DNA of 64,000 nucleotides, from positions 1 to 64,000 of the forward strand of contig JANQFV010000062.1 in assembly GCA_028277645.1 (NCBI GenBank), written 5' to 3'. The position numbers and the translations under genes are program-made. Within the stretch, counting starts at the first letter, position 1. Each line of letters opens with the position of its first letter. Of this stretch, positions 28,896 through 38,006 are shown piece after piece. Origin of the DNA: Phycisphaerae bacterium. Lineage in GTDB: Bacteria > Planctomycetota > Phycisphaerae > UBA1845 > Fen-1342. The notes beneath the pieces are model-generated. The model did no database searches. It was not told the DNA's origin and saw only the letters and a program-made list of their open reading frames with translations.

Positions 28896-30182
28896 CTACC
28901 TCACTTCGTTCGTGGGTCGTAACAGTCGCATTGCTCGTCGTCCGAGCGCCAGGGGAATCCGAATCACTAGCGCGAGCGCACCGATGAACAGAATCAGAAC
29001 CGACAGCGCCGCCCCCGTCCAGCGGTCGGCGATGGAATAAGAAGCTGTGGCGCGGCTTGCGGCTGCCATGTTCTCGCTAGCGCGGTCGCGAATCTGATCC
29101 AGGTTCTTGGCGACCTCTGCGGTTGCCATTGTGCATCGCCGTGGCAGGTCAAGAATCTCATCAGCCCAGGACGAATCGACGCCTTCCAGCGACCGCAAAT
29201 TGTGCGACAGCCCCAGCTCTTCGACGAACTGCTGCACCTTGTGGTGATAGGACAGGGCAAGAAACGGAGCGCCAACCAGCGCCGCAAACACGCAGGCATG
29301 CAACCGCATCGCGACCAGTGCGTCGACCGACGCCAGTGCTTCGATCGATTCGTGCAGCTTCGTTGGAATGTGGATCTCGCTTTGCGCCCGGCATTCGGGT
29401 GAACACCGCGCCAAGAGTTCTTCGTAGAAGGGGCGGTCACCAGAGGGCTCATACGTCAGGAGCTTCAGCCGGCAGCCGCGCGCTGCGATTTCATTCCAGA
29501 GGGCAACAACCCCCGTTTCGTTGAGACCATCCCAACGCCGTAAACCGAAGCCGATTACGCGGGCGAGTTCGCTGGCCCGAGGATGAGCGTGCTCTTTGAG
29601 ATCAAGCGCCGGTACTACGTCCGACGTCAGGTGAATGCGTTCGGCCGGCACGCCGCAGGCAACCAGCTCCTCGCGGCTGCGCGGATTGCGCACTTGCACG
29701 AGCGACATGCGTCGGCAGACCGCGCCGGTGAGCCACCGCAACCATCTTGCCTGGATCGGTCCTACGCCCAGTCCGACCGTGACCACCGGACGCCCAAACG
29801 CAATCCCCAGTGCGCCCGGCAGCAGATGGGTGACGACCGTAGTCCACGAATGAACGTCCTGGAGGATGCCGCCACCACCGATTACCACTCGTTCGCTGTG
29901 CGCCAACCGCGTTACGTACTTGCGAAGGTTCCACCAGAACGCCGGCGTGGGGTAAAAGCCCTCAACGAGATTTGCGTCGAGGCCGGTGAATTCGCGCGTG
30001 ACGCGCGGATTGCGCGTCACGATTGCCAGGCTGCCGGGCGATTCTGCACGAAGACCCTCGGCGACAGCCAGACAAACGGCTTCGTCGCCGACGTTTAGCG
30101 CGCCGAAGAACCCGCTCATGAACGCGGTCGGCGGGGGTTGGGCCTGAGTTGCCCACTGGCTCGCGGCGGGAGTGGCGTTCAT
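28896..30182 (-). CDS. Polysaccharide pyruvyl transferase family protein with C-terminal transmembrane segment
   Basis: SGFFGALNVGDEAVCLAVAEGL; VVIGGGGILQDV; DALVAMRLHACVFAALVGAPFLALSYHHKV; C-terminal hydrophobic ALSVLILFIGALALVIRIPLAL. Confidence 0.85.
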   Translation of the reverse strand: MNATPAASQWATQAQPPPTAFMSGFFGALNVGDEAVCLAVAEGLRAESPGSLAIVTRNPRVTREFTGLDANLVEGFYPTPAFWWNLRKYVTRLAHSERVVIGGGGILQDVHSWTTVVTHLLPGALGIAFGRPVVTVGLGVGPIQARWLRWLTGAVCRRMSLVQVRNPRSREELVACGVPAERIHLTSDVVPALDLKEHAHPRASELARVIGFGLRRWDGLNETGVVALWNEIAARGCRLKLLTYEPSGDRPFYEELLARCSPECRAQSEIHIPTKLHESIEALASVDALVAMRLHACVFAALVGAPFLALSYHHKVQQFVEELGLSHNLRSLEGVDSSWADEILDLPRRCTMATAEVAKNLDQIRDRASENMAAASRATASYSIADRWTGAALSVLILFIGALALVIRIPLALGRRAMRLLRPTNEVR

Positions 30183-30517
30183 ACACTGCCCGCCTCAATC
30201 TCCCGTACGCCGATTCGCGTGACAGTCCGCACTTTTCGTTGAGCATGGGACGTTGCGATCAATGTCTCGACGTGAGCGCGGCGACGGCGGCGTGCCGATT
30301 CAACGAACGTTCTCTCGCGGTAGTGAACGGGCTGGCGCCGAAGTGTCACGGACAGGAAACGAACCAGTCGTGCAACGGGATTGCGTGCTGCTGTCGTGAC
30401 CGGTTCCGGACATGGCGCAAGCCCATGCTCATCGTCGGGTAGCGACGTCACTTCGCGTTGGCTAACGTTTTCGGGCATCAACTTCTTAATCTTTGCTCCG
30501 GATGCGACGAGTCGCAC
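30179..30517 (-). CDS. Hypothetical small basic protein, possible first gene of the polysaccharide operon
   Basis: ORF with 4-bp stop/start overlap with the downstream pyruvyl transferase gene; no recognised domain. Confidence 0.3.
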   Translation of the reverse strand: MRLVASGAKIKKLMPENVSQREVTSLPDDEHGLAPCPEPVTTAARNPVARLVRFLSVTLRRQPVHYRERTFVESARRRRRAHVETLIATSHAQRKVRTVTRIGVREIEAGSV

Positions 30518-30824
30518 GGCTGGGCGCTAAGTGCAGTAAATGGCACAGGGGCACACGCTGTTGCCACAGACGCACCGTGGCCACGATTTTATCGACCGTT
30601 CCCGGCGTGAGCTACAATCCGGTGGATCGGAGCTGGGTCGTTCTGAAACTCGTACGAACCGGGCGCAGATCGGTTCCCTCGTCGGTCGCGCGGCATAGCG
30701 CCCGGAACGTCCGCTCCGCGACGATTTGCATGTCGCCGCGGACCCAAGATGCGTTATGCTTGGTGCATCGTCGCCACCAGTGGCCTGGCGGATCACGGGG
30801 CGGCGCTACCGCAGGAGGCGGAGA

Positions 30825-32381
30825 ATGCTCCATAGAACCTGTTTGGGGATGGTGGTTATTTGCTGCGCTGCCACGGGGTCAGCGCCGGCGGCAATCGTGG
30901 ACCGCGGCGTGGATCCGGTGATTCTCACCGGTAGCGACGTTCCCCCGCTGATGGCGACGGACGTTGGCGCGTTGGCCGCGTACCGCTTCGATAACGGTTG
31001 GGTGCAGATCCCCTTGCAGGTGGATGAACGCAAGTTCCTCGATTTCGGGCTGCTGTACGACCAGGGTGCGGCAGGGCGCGGTTTCACCGGGTACGCCGAT
31101 GCCAGCACCTACGCCGGACCTGAGTTTCCGCCAGTGTTCGACCCCGATGACGAACTGGTGTTTATGGTTGGTGATGCCGGCATGCAAGCGCCGGATGCCG
31201 TGCCGGTCTTGCCGGCCGGAGTCATGCTGCCGGGCGTTGAACTGGTGCTGACCGATCCGCTCGATGGTGATGAGGCGTACGTTTACGTCTTTAGGACGGA
31301 CGGCTCCATCGATCAGGCAGCGGGTGCCGAATACGTCAACTACACATTCGATCTGATCGCCGGCACTTACCTGCCGGACTACGTGACCGTGCAGGGGCCG
31401 AATCCAGAGGACAGTGCCGTCACGACTGCCAACTACCGCGTACACTTCAGTGACCGATGGATACGTGATGAGACGAACGTCTATGCAGGGGGAAGCACGG
31501 CCGTCGACATCCTCGATCGTCAGAAGATCATGTTCGCGCCGGGCAACTGCACGCGGACCGAAGACATGTTTGCGGCGGGTCCCGGGGCTTTCGCCGCAAA
31601 CATAGCCGGCCCCGTGCGGGGCATCCGCTCCTATATCGGCGCCAGCGACGGCCCGTTCACGCAACGTGATCACTTCTTCTACGCCGCCCGCGAAGATGTG
31701 GCGACGTATCTGCGGGTACACCAGATTCCAGGCATCACCGATCTGTTCGATTACAGCCCGGATGCTGCCGGGATGTTGTATCACGACGATCTCAATCAGG
31801 CGGGCGTAGTTATCGACGGCGTACCGGACACCGTGGCGACCGGAGCGCTGCTGTGGCAGATGGTCGTAGGGGCGCCCGGGGCGCTGATCATGCTGCCCAC
31901 GTTCGACACGGACATCGCCGACTTCGCGTATACGTCATACTACTCAGACGACTCGTCGCCTGCGCGAACGCAGTGTACCGGGGATGCGTTTGAGTACGGT
32001 ACGAGTGGCGTGTGGGTGGACGAAGAGATTCCGAATACGGATCCGGTGTTCGGCGCGTACAGCACGCTCGTGATGTACCGCGTGATCTACTATGCGGGGC
32101 CGGGCACGACGACAGCAGAGGCTCAACAGCGTCGTGCTGCACTGGATGCACCACTCACCGTCAACGTGCTCGATTTTACACGCGAGTACCTGGGTGATCT
32201 CAATTGCGATGGCGAGGTGGGTTTTGGCGACATCAACCCGTTCGTCGACGCCCTGATCGACCTGGACGACTACTACAGCAAGCACCCCGACTGCGACCAC
32301 AACCTCGCGGACGTCAACATGAACGGTTCGGTCGGATTCGACGACATCAATCCCTTCGTTGAGCTGATCGCCGGAATCTGA
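30825..32381 (+). CDS. Secreted hypothetical protein with C-terminal dockerin-like module
   Basis: Signal peptide MLHRTCLGMVVICCAATGSAPAA; SD aggaggcgga; C-terminus GDLNCDGEVGFGDINPFVDAL...ADVNMNGSVGFDDINPFVELIAGI. Confidence 0.85.
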   Translation: MLHRTCLGMVVICCAATGSAPAAIVDRGVDPVILTGSDVPPLMATDVGALAAYRFDNGWVQIPLQVDERKFLDFGLLYDQGAAGRGFTGYADASTYAGPEFPPVFDPDDELVFMVGDAGMQAPDAVPVLPAGVMLPGVELVLTDPLDGDEAYVYVFRTDGSIDQAAGAEYVNYTFDLIAGTYLPDYVTVQGPNPEDSAVTTANYRVHFSDRWIRDETNVYAGGSTAVDILDRQKIMFAPGNCTRTEDMFAAGPGAFAANIAGPVRGIRSYIGASDGPFTQRDHFFYAAREDVATYLRVHQIPGITDLFDYSPDAAGMLYHDDLNQAGVVIDGVPDTVATGALLWQMVVGAPGALIMLPTFDTDIADFAYTSYYSDDSSPARTQCTGDAFEYGTSGVWVDEEIPNTDPVFGAYSTLVMYRVIYYAGPGTTTAEAQQRRAALDAPLTVNVLDFTREYLGDLNCDGEVGFGDINPFVDALIDLDDYYSKHPDCDHNLADVNMNGSVGFDDINPFVELIAGI

Positions 32382-32398
32382 TCTTCCCGTCTACAATC

Positions 32399-33091
32399 AT
32401 GCATCGGATCCGTTGGATTTGCGGTGCCATCTGGGACCACACGATGCCTTCAACCGGCGTGAACGTGCTGGAGCAACAGGCGCGCGCGTACTTGGCCGCG
32501 CAGCTCGGTACGCGCCCGATCAGTGATCTGCGCGCCGTTGGGACGTTTGACGAAGCACCGCTGGAGGGCGAGGGCGTCACGACGCTGTTCGCATTCCAGC
32601 TCATGGACGGTTCGGCCCTCAGCAGTGGCACGAAAGGGCTTGCGGACCCCTGGCACTACGTGGCGGTGGGGGAGACGGTGCCGAACTTTTTTCCCGCGTA
32701 TAACCTCGACCCTAACGACGCCTACAGCCTGCACATCGGCACGCGCTACATGCTCACCGTCGGCGTGGCCGTCGTGGAGGACGCCCAGGAGCCCTCGGGT
32801 GCCCGCGAAGCGTTGCACGCATTCCTGGCGGAAACGAACCCGGGCGTGTCGATTGAGCATGAGTCGCTGGCGGCACTGTTTCGCAGTGAGAATCAGGTTT
32901 TCGCGGTCTACCGCGTGACGCTCGCGGGGCAGGACGTATACTGCGTGGCCGCGGATTTGCCGCCGGGGTTTTATACCTGCGTGCAGCACCCGCCGGCGGT
33001 CGCGTTGCGATTGCACCTGGGCAAGCTGATCCGCGCCGAAGCACGCCGCGCTGAGCGAGGCGCGGATCTGGGCAGTACACGTTCAGACTGA
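32399..33091 (+). CDS. Conserved hypothetical protein
   Basis: Coherent ORF (possible start at 32444, MPSTGVNVLEQQARAYLAAQLG...); fits tightly between flanking genes; no domain recognised. Confidence 0.55.
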   Translation: MHRIRWICGAIWDHTMPSTGVNVLEQQARAYLAAQLGTRPISDLRAVGTFDEAPLEGEGVTTLFAFQLMDGSALSSGTKGLADPWHYVAVGETVPNFFPAYNLDPNDAYSLHIGTRYMLTVGVAVVEDAQEPSGAREALHAFLAETNPGVSIEHESLAALFRSENQVFAVYRVTLAGQDVYCVAADLPPGFYTCVQHPPAVALRLHLGKLIRAEARRAERGADLGSTRSD

Positions 33092-33097
33092 GTGACC

Positions 33098-34312
33098 ATG
33101 CCGCGAGATACGCTCCCACGACGTTACTTCGACAACGCCGCGACCAGCCATCCCAAGCCGTCCGGCGTGGCGCGAGCGGTGCAGAGGTACTTTGACGAGA
33201 TTCACGCCAGCGCGGGGCGCGGGGCCTACCGTGAGGCCGTTGCATCCGGCCACGTGCTCGACGGGGGTCGTGACGCACTGCGACGATTGTTCGGCTGTTC
33301 ACCCGCCGACCACGTCATTTTTTCACTGAATGGCACCGACGCATTGAATCTGGCGATCAAGAGCGTGCTGCGACCAGGCGATCATGCCGTCACGACTGAC
33401 ATGGATCACAACTCCGTCCTGCGACCGCTGGCAGCGCTGGCGGGACGAGACAACGTGGCGTGGACCAGTGTCAAGGCCGATCTGCGCACGACTCGCGTTT
33501 GCCCTGACGACATCGTCGCGGCACTGAGGCCGAATACACGGCTTGTCGCGGTGAACCACGCCAGCAACGTCACCGGCGTGATTCAGCCGATCGACGTCAT
33601 TGCCGAGACTTGCCGGGAACGTGGCATCCTGTTCCTGGTTGACGCGGCGCAGACCGCTGGGCACGTGCCACTGGATTTCGGGGCGTTGCCGGTCGATCTG
33701 CTTGCATTTCCGGGACACAAGGGATTGCTCGGTCCGCTGGGCACCGGCGCGCTGCTGATCCGTGCGGGTGTCGAGGAGCACATGCAGACCGTGCGGGAGG
33801 GCGGCACCGGCTCGGAGAGTGAGCGCCCCGTACAGCCCGACGCGCTGCCGGACCGCTTTGAGGCCGGCAGCCACAACGCCATTGGAATCGCGGGTTTGCT
33901 CGCCGGCGTCGAGTGGATCCTGGAGCGCGGCGTCGAGCAGCTTCGCGCGCATGAGGTGCAGCTTTGCGGACGTATGCAAGAGGGGCTCGCGGCGTGCCAC
34001 GATGTACGTGTCTTCGGCCCGACAGACCTCGATCACCGCGTCGGCGTGTTCAGCGTGCGGGTTGACGGTTTTGAGCCGGCTGAGATATCGGCATTGTTCG
34101 AACAGCGCTTCGGCGTTCTGAGTCGCAGCGGCTTGCACTGTGCGCCGCTTGCTCACCAGACGATCGGCACGCTCGACGACGGTGGCACGACGCGGCTCTC
34201 GTTCGGACCGTTCCTGACCGACGCTGACGTTGACGTGGCGCTTGCCGCTCTGGCCGAACTGGCGCGCGGGACCGTGCCGGCCTGTGGGGCGCGGGCGGTG
34301 CCGGTCAGCTAA
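33098..34312 (+). CDS. Class V aminotransferase (cysteine desulfurase family)
   Basis: YFDNAATSHPKPSGVARAV; VTTDMDHNSVLRPL; FLVDAAQTAGHVPLDFGALPVDLLAFPGHKGLLGPLGTGALLI (PLP Lys); SRSGLHCAPLAH. Confidence 0.92.
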   Translation: MPRDTLPRRYFDNAATSHPKPSGVARAVQRYFDEIHASAGRGAYREAVASGHVLDGGRDALRRLFGCSPADHVIFSLNGTDALNLAIKSVLRPGDHAVTTDMDHNSVLRPLAALAGRDNVAWTSVKADLRTTRVCPDDIVAALRPNTRLVAVNHASNVTGVIQPIDVIAETCRERGILFLVDAAQTAGHVPLDFGALPVDLLAFPGHKGLLGPLGTGALLIRAGVEEHMQTVREGGTGSESERPVQPDALPDRFEAGSHNAIGIAGLLAGVEWILERGVEQLRAHEVQLCGRMQEGLAACHDVRVFGPTDLDHRVGVFSVRVDGFEPAEISALFEQRFGVLSRSGLHCAPLAHQTIGTLDDGGTTRLSFGPFLTDADVDVALAALAELARGTVPACGARAVPVS

Positions 34313-34411
34313 CCGGGAGGCGTCGTGCTTGTCAGATTGATCGGCGCAAGGTCTAATGTTCGTGATTTGATAAGGCTCCGTTTGTAACGTCTTAGGATCT
34401 GGAGGCTCAGC

Positions 34412-35497
34412 GTGCCGGAGATCAGGCTGGCTATTGCCGGCGTCGGGAATTGTGCCAGCTCGCTGGTGCAGGGGCTGGCCTATTACGCGACATCCGGCCC
34501 CACACGCTCTGCGGGGATCCTCCACGAATCGCTCGGGGGCTATCGGCTAAGTGACATCCGCGTGGTCGCAGCTTTCGATGTCGATCGGCGTAAGGTTGGC
34601 CGACTGCTGCACGAGGCGATCTTCGCGCCGCCGAATTGCACTACGCGTTTTCAGGACGAGCTGCCGGATTCGAGCGTGACTGTGCTGATGGCGCCCGTAC
34701 ACGACGGTGTCGCCGCCCATATGGACGAGTATCCGGACGACAAGGCCTTCCGCGTGGCGGACGCGTCGCCGGTGGACGTCACCCAGACGCTGCGCGACAC
34801 ACAGGCCGACGTGCTGATCTGCTACATGCCGGTTGGGTCGGAACAGGCCGTGCGGCACTACGCGCGGGCGTGCCTCGATGCCGGCGTCGCAATGGTCAAT
34901 TGCGAGCCGGTGTTTATCGCGTCGCACCCGGAATGGGCCGACGAGTTCGCCCAGGCCAACTTGCCGATTGTCGGCGATGACATCAAGAGCCAGTTCGGCG
35001 CGACGATCGTGCATCGCATGTTGACGCGGCTGATGGGCGACCGCGGCGTGGCGCTCGACCGCACGTACCAGCTCAACACCGGCGGCAACACCGATTTTCT
35101 CAACATGCTCGAACGCTCGCGCCTGCGATTCAAGAAGATCTCGAAGACTGAGGCGGTGCAGTCGCAGCTCGACGAGCCGCTCGACGACGATGCGATCTAC
35201 GTCGGCCCGTCGGATTTCGTCCCGTGGCAGAAAGACAACAAAGTCTGTTTCCTGCGGATGGAATGGCGCGGCTTCGGCGACGTGCCGATGAACCTCGAAC
35301 TGCGCCTGAGCGTCGAGGATTCCCCCAACAGCGCCGGTATGGCGATCGACGCCATCCGCTGCGCCAAGCTCGCCCGCGACCGCGGCATAGGCGGTCCGCT
35401 CGAGGCGGTCTCGGCGTTCACAATGAAACACCCGCCCAAACAGATGCGCGACAGCGAGGCGCGGGAAGCGCTGGAGCGGTGGATTTTGGGGGAGTAG
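34412..35497 (+). CDS. ino1: Inositol-3-phosphate synthase (archaeal/actinobacterial-type)
   Basis: GVGNCASSLVQGLAYY; VVAAFDVDRRKVGR; GDDIKSQFGATIVHR; LNTGGNTDFLNML; ERSRLRFKKISKTEAVQS; VGPSDFVPWQKDNKVCFLRMEWRGFGDVPMNLELRLSVEDSPNSAGM. Confidence 0.93.
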   Translation: MPEIRLAIAGVGNCASSLVQGLAYYATSGPTRSAGILHESLGGYRLSDIRVVAAFDVDRRKVGRLLHEAIFAPPNCTTRFQDELPDSSVTVLMAPVHDGVAAHMDEYPDDKAFRVADASPVDVTQTLRDTQADVLICYMPVGSEQAVRHYARACLDAGVAMVNCEPVFIASHPEWADEFAQANLPIVGDDIKSQFGATIVHRMLTRLMGDRGVALDRTYQLNTGGNTDFLNMLERSRLRFKKISKTEAVQSQLDEPLDDDAIYVGPSDFVPWQKDNKVCFLRMEWRGFGDVPMNLELRLSVEDSPNSAGMAIDAIRCAKLARDRGIGGPLEAVSAFTMKHPPKQMRDSEAREALERWILGE

Positions 35498-35584
35498 GCG
35501 GGCTGCTGCGAACGCGGACTAAAGAAGTGGTGGGGTTCGGATGAGTAGGCGGAGTTTGGCAAGGTCATGTGAACTGGGTACGCC

Positions 35585-36460
35585 GTGAGTTGGTTGCTAT
35601 TCCTCGATGAGAGTGGACATGACCACCGCACGATGCCGTACGAGGTGCGCGGGGGCGTTGCGTTGCACGCGGGGGAAGTGTGGCCGTTCGTACAGGATGT
35701 TCAGGAGCTTGAGCGTTCGTCTTTCGGAACGGCCTTGCACGAGTTTCGCAAAGAGCTCAAAGGGTGCAAGCTGCTGGGCAAGGACCGGTTCAAGTGGGCA
35801 GGGCAGGCAGAGCGGATGAGAGACGAGCTGCGCCGCAAGCACTGTCGCGCGTTTTTGACACGAGGCTTGGAGAAGAAGAAACCGACACGCGACGAGTTCA
35901 CGGCGTACGGCCAAGCGTGTTTGGAGATGGCGCGGGGGATGTTCCGATTGATGCGGGACCACAAAGCCCGGCTGTTCGCAGCAGTGATCCCGCGCATCAC
36001 GAAACGGCCTACGACGATCGAAGCGGAAGAATACCTCCGCAAGGACCACGTATTTCTGCTACAACGGTTCTTCGACTTTCTTGAGCAAGAGCGGCAGCAT
36101 GGCTTGCTCGTAATGGACGAAGCGGACAAGACCGCGGATCGGAGGTTCGTCCGACGGTTGGAGCGGTATTTCGTCAGGACGCAGACAGGGCGCCAACGGG
36201 CTGTGTGGATTGTGCCCACGCCGTTCTTCGTTTCGTCGGACATGACGTATCCTGTTCAAGCGGCGGATCTGGCAATCTACTGCGTGAATTGGGGCTTTCG
36301 CCGGGTACGCGAAATGGATGCAGCAACGCGGGCTGACATCGCCGAGGAGTTCGAGGCATCGCTCAGCGAACTGCAGTTTGACGGAGACGCTTATCGCGAC
36401 GGGGAGGTCTACAGGGAGTTTGGCATCGTGTACGTGCCCGATCCGTACACGTCACGATAG
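35585..36460 (+). CDS. DUF3800 domain protein
   Basis: MSWLLFLDESGHDHRTMPYEVRGGVALHAG...; MDEADKTADRRFVRRLERYF...MTYPVQAADLAIYCVNW (YxxQxADL). Confidence 0.82.
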   Translation: MSWLLFLDESGHDHRTMPYEVRGGVALHAGEVWPFVQDVQELERSSFGTALHEFRKELKGCKLLGKDRFKWAGQAERMRDELRRKHCRAFLTRGLEKKKPTRDEFTAYGQACLEMARGMFRLMRDHKARLFAAVIPRITKRPTTIEAEEYLRKDHVFLLQRFFDFLEQERQHGLLVMDEADKTADRRFVRRLERYFVRTQTGRQRAVWIVPTPFFVSSDMTYPVQAADLAIYCVNWGFRRVREMDAATRADIAEEFEASLSELQFDGDAYRDGEVYREFGIVYVPDPYTSR

Positions 36461-36806
36461 GCGCATTGAAAAAGGAGGCAACGCCGTTGGGGCCACCCGA
36501 AAGCAACCCCGAGGCCGAGCCTCCAAATGGAGTATCGTCTGGGTTTCCACCAAAGTCAAGTATTGCGGCGACATGCGACAACGGGACAGCAGATCCATAG
36601 CGTCCGAGTATGTGCCGAGCCTTCTTGAATACGGCTGTTGGAGTTGCTGCCGAACCGGGGCCCGACCCGATTCTTCGCCCCCTGTGCCGATCTGGCGAAA
36701 ACACACGCGAATAGCGACCGATCCAGGCTGCCGGGCCGTAGCTGCACCGAGGAAGCGGTGGGCGTCTTGAACTCCTCGATAGACCCGCACCAGGTGACCA
36801 CACCTG

Positions 36807-37292
36807 TCAGGTCTTCTTCGATTCCAACCGGCTGCTGTGCTCGTGGATCATCTGCCAACGGTCGGCGACCTTCTCAAACACGAACGTTGACCGGATCGTT
36901 CGGCGGAACTTCCCACGCTCTTCGGTCAGCGTGCCTCCGAGGCTAATGCGACAGGTCACCCAGGCTGCATCGCCTTCGCATCGAACGTGGACCTTCGTGG
37001 CCTTGGCGGCGAACGACTCGAAGTCAGCCTCGATCTCACGCACGCCCACCTTCATGGCCTGCACCACTGCTTCCCGGCCGCGGTAGGTTTCCCCGTTGGA
37101 CCAGAACGCCAGGATGTCGATCGCGAAGAGCTGGGGATCGATCGGCTTCGGGTCGGGGTAGGCGACGGTGGCCAGATACTCGTTCAACGCCGCGCGCAAC
37201 GCAGCGTCGTCGTCGCCCACCAGCGGCGAAGCACCCGATACGAGAATGACGCATGTGATGGCGACCGCCGCCAGGCTCAAGACTCGAAGCAT
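36807..37292 (-). CDS. Secreted SnoaL/NTF2-like (DUF4440-type) protein
   Basis: Signal peptide MLRVLSLAAVAITCVILVSGASP; LRAALNEYLATVAYPDPKPIDP...RGREAVVQAMKVGV...TFVFEKVADRWQMIHEHSSRL. Confidence 0.75.
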   Translation of the reverse strand: MLRVLSLAAVAITCVILVSGASPLVGDDDAALRAALNEYLATVAYPDPKPIDPQLFAIDILAFWSNGETYRGREAVVQAMKVGVREIEADFESFAAKATKVHVRCEGDAAWVTCRISLGGTLTEERGKFRRTIRSTFVFEKVADRWQMIHEHSSRLESKKT

Positions 37293-37638
37293 GTCGTCTC
37301 TCCTGTGATTCTGCATTCCCCACGGTGACCAGATTCTACCGTGACGGATCTCCAGAATCACTAACGGGTGGCAGGCATCACGTCCCGTCGCCGCGCGGCG
37401 GAATGATGGCGGGGCTTTGGCTTGCTACTTACTTCGGCGGGGACTTCCGGGAACGCCGTAGAATGTGCGCAGGTGGTGTGCGATGTGGCTTGGTGATTTC
37501 AGGTCAAATGCCGCACGGAGATTGGCACTGGCGGCGTCCGTCGGCCTCGCGCTGTACTTCGCACTATCGTCGCTGATTTGAGACTGGGCCTTAGTTATCT
37601 CCATGCGCGACCCGAATCCGCCGTACGGTTAGATTCTC

Positions 37639-37887
37639 GTGGGTGGCGGACCGGCCGTGGCGCTCCTGGTGGCGTTACTACTGGCCGGCTGGATGGCGTG
37701 GCGTCGCTGGCGTGTGTCTGTGATCGTGATGCTGGCGGGATCAGCGGTCGCGGTGGCGCTGTTTACCTACGACGCGGCAACGCACAATTGGCAGTTGCAC
37801 GCGGAGCGGTACAACGTGCAACATAGCGAGAAGACGTTCTATTACTTCACCTGGTGGTGGTACGACCAGCGCTGGTTGGGTCAGTAA
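37639..37887 (+). CDS. Small membrane protein, hypothetical
   Basis: 82 aa, two hydrophobic stretches and aromatic tail FYYFTWWWYDQRWLGQ; GTG start. Confidence 0.4.
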   Translation: MGGGPAVALLVALLLAGWMAWRRWRVSVIVMLAGSAVAVALFTYDAATHNWQLHAERYNVQHSEKTFYYFTWWWYDQRWLGQ

Positions 37888-38006
37888 TATGCGTGCGCCC
37901 GAGCTGGGATCTCTCTTGTACCGGCCGATTCCTTGTCATACCGACGGTCATGTCCAGCGGCAGATGCACTCTGCGACTGCTGCCCCGTCGTGGCACGTAC
38001 GCCGTG

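Noticed and set aside
33323-34525. 400-aa minus-strand ORF
   Set aside because: Antisense to the class V aminotransferase and the ino1 start; shadow ORF composition, no motifs.
36461-36806. Possible antitoxin or partner gene downstream of DUF3800
   Set aside because: Only short overlapping ORFs in several frames with no start context or motif; reported only as an unexplained gap.
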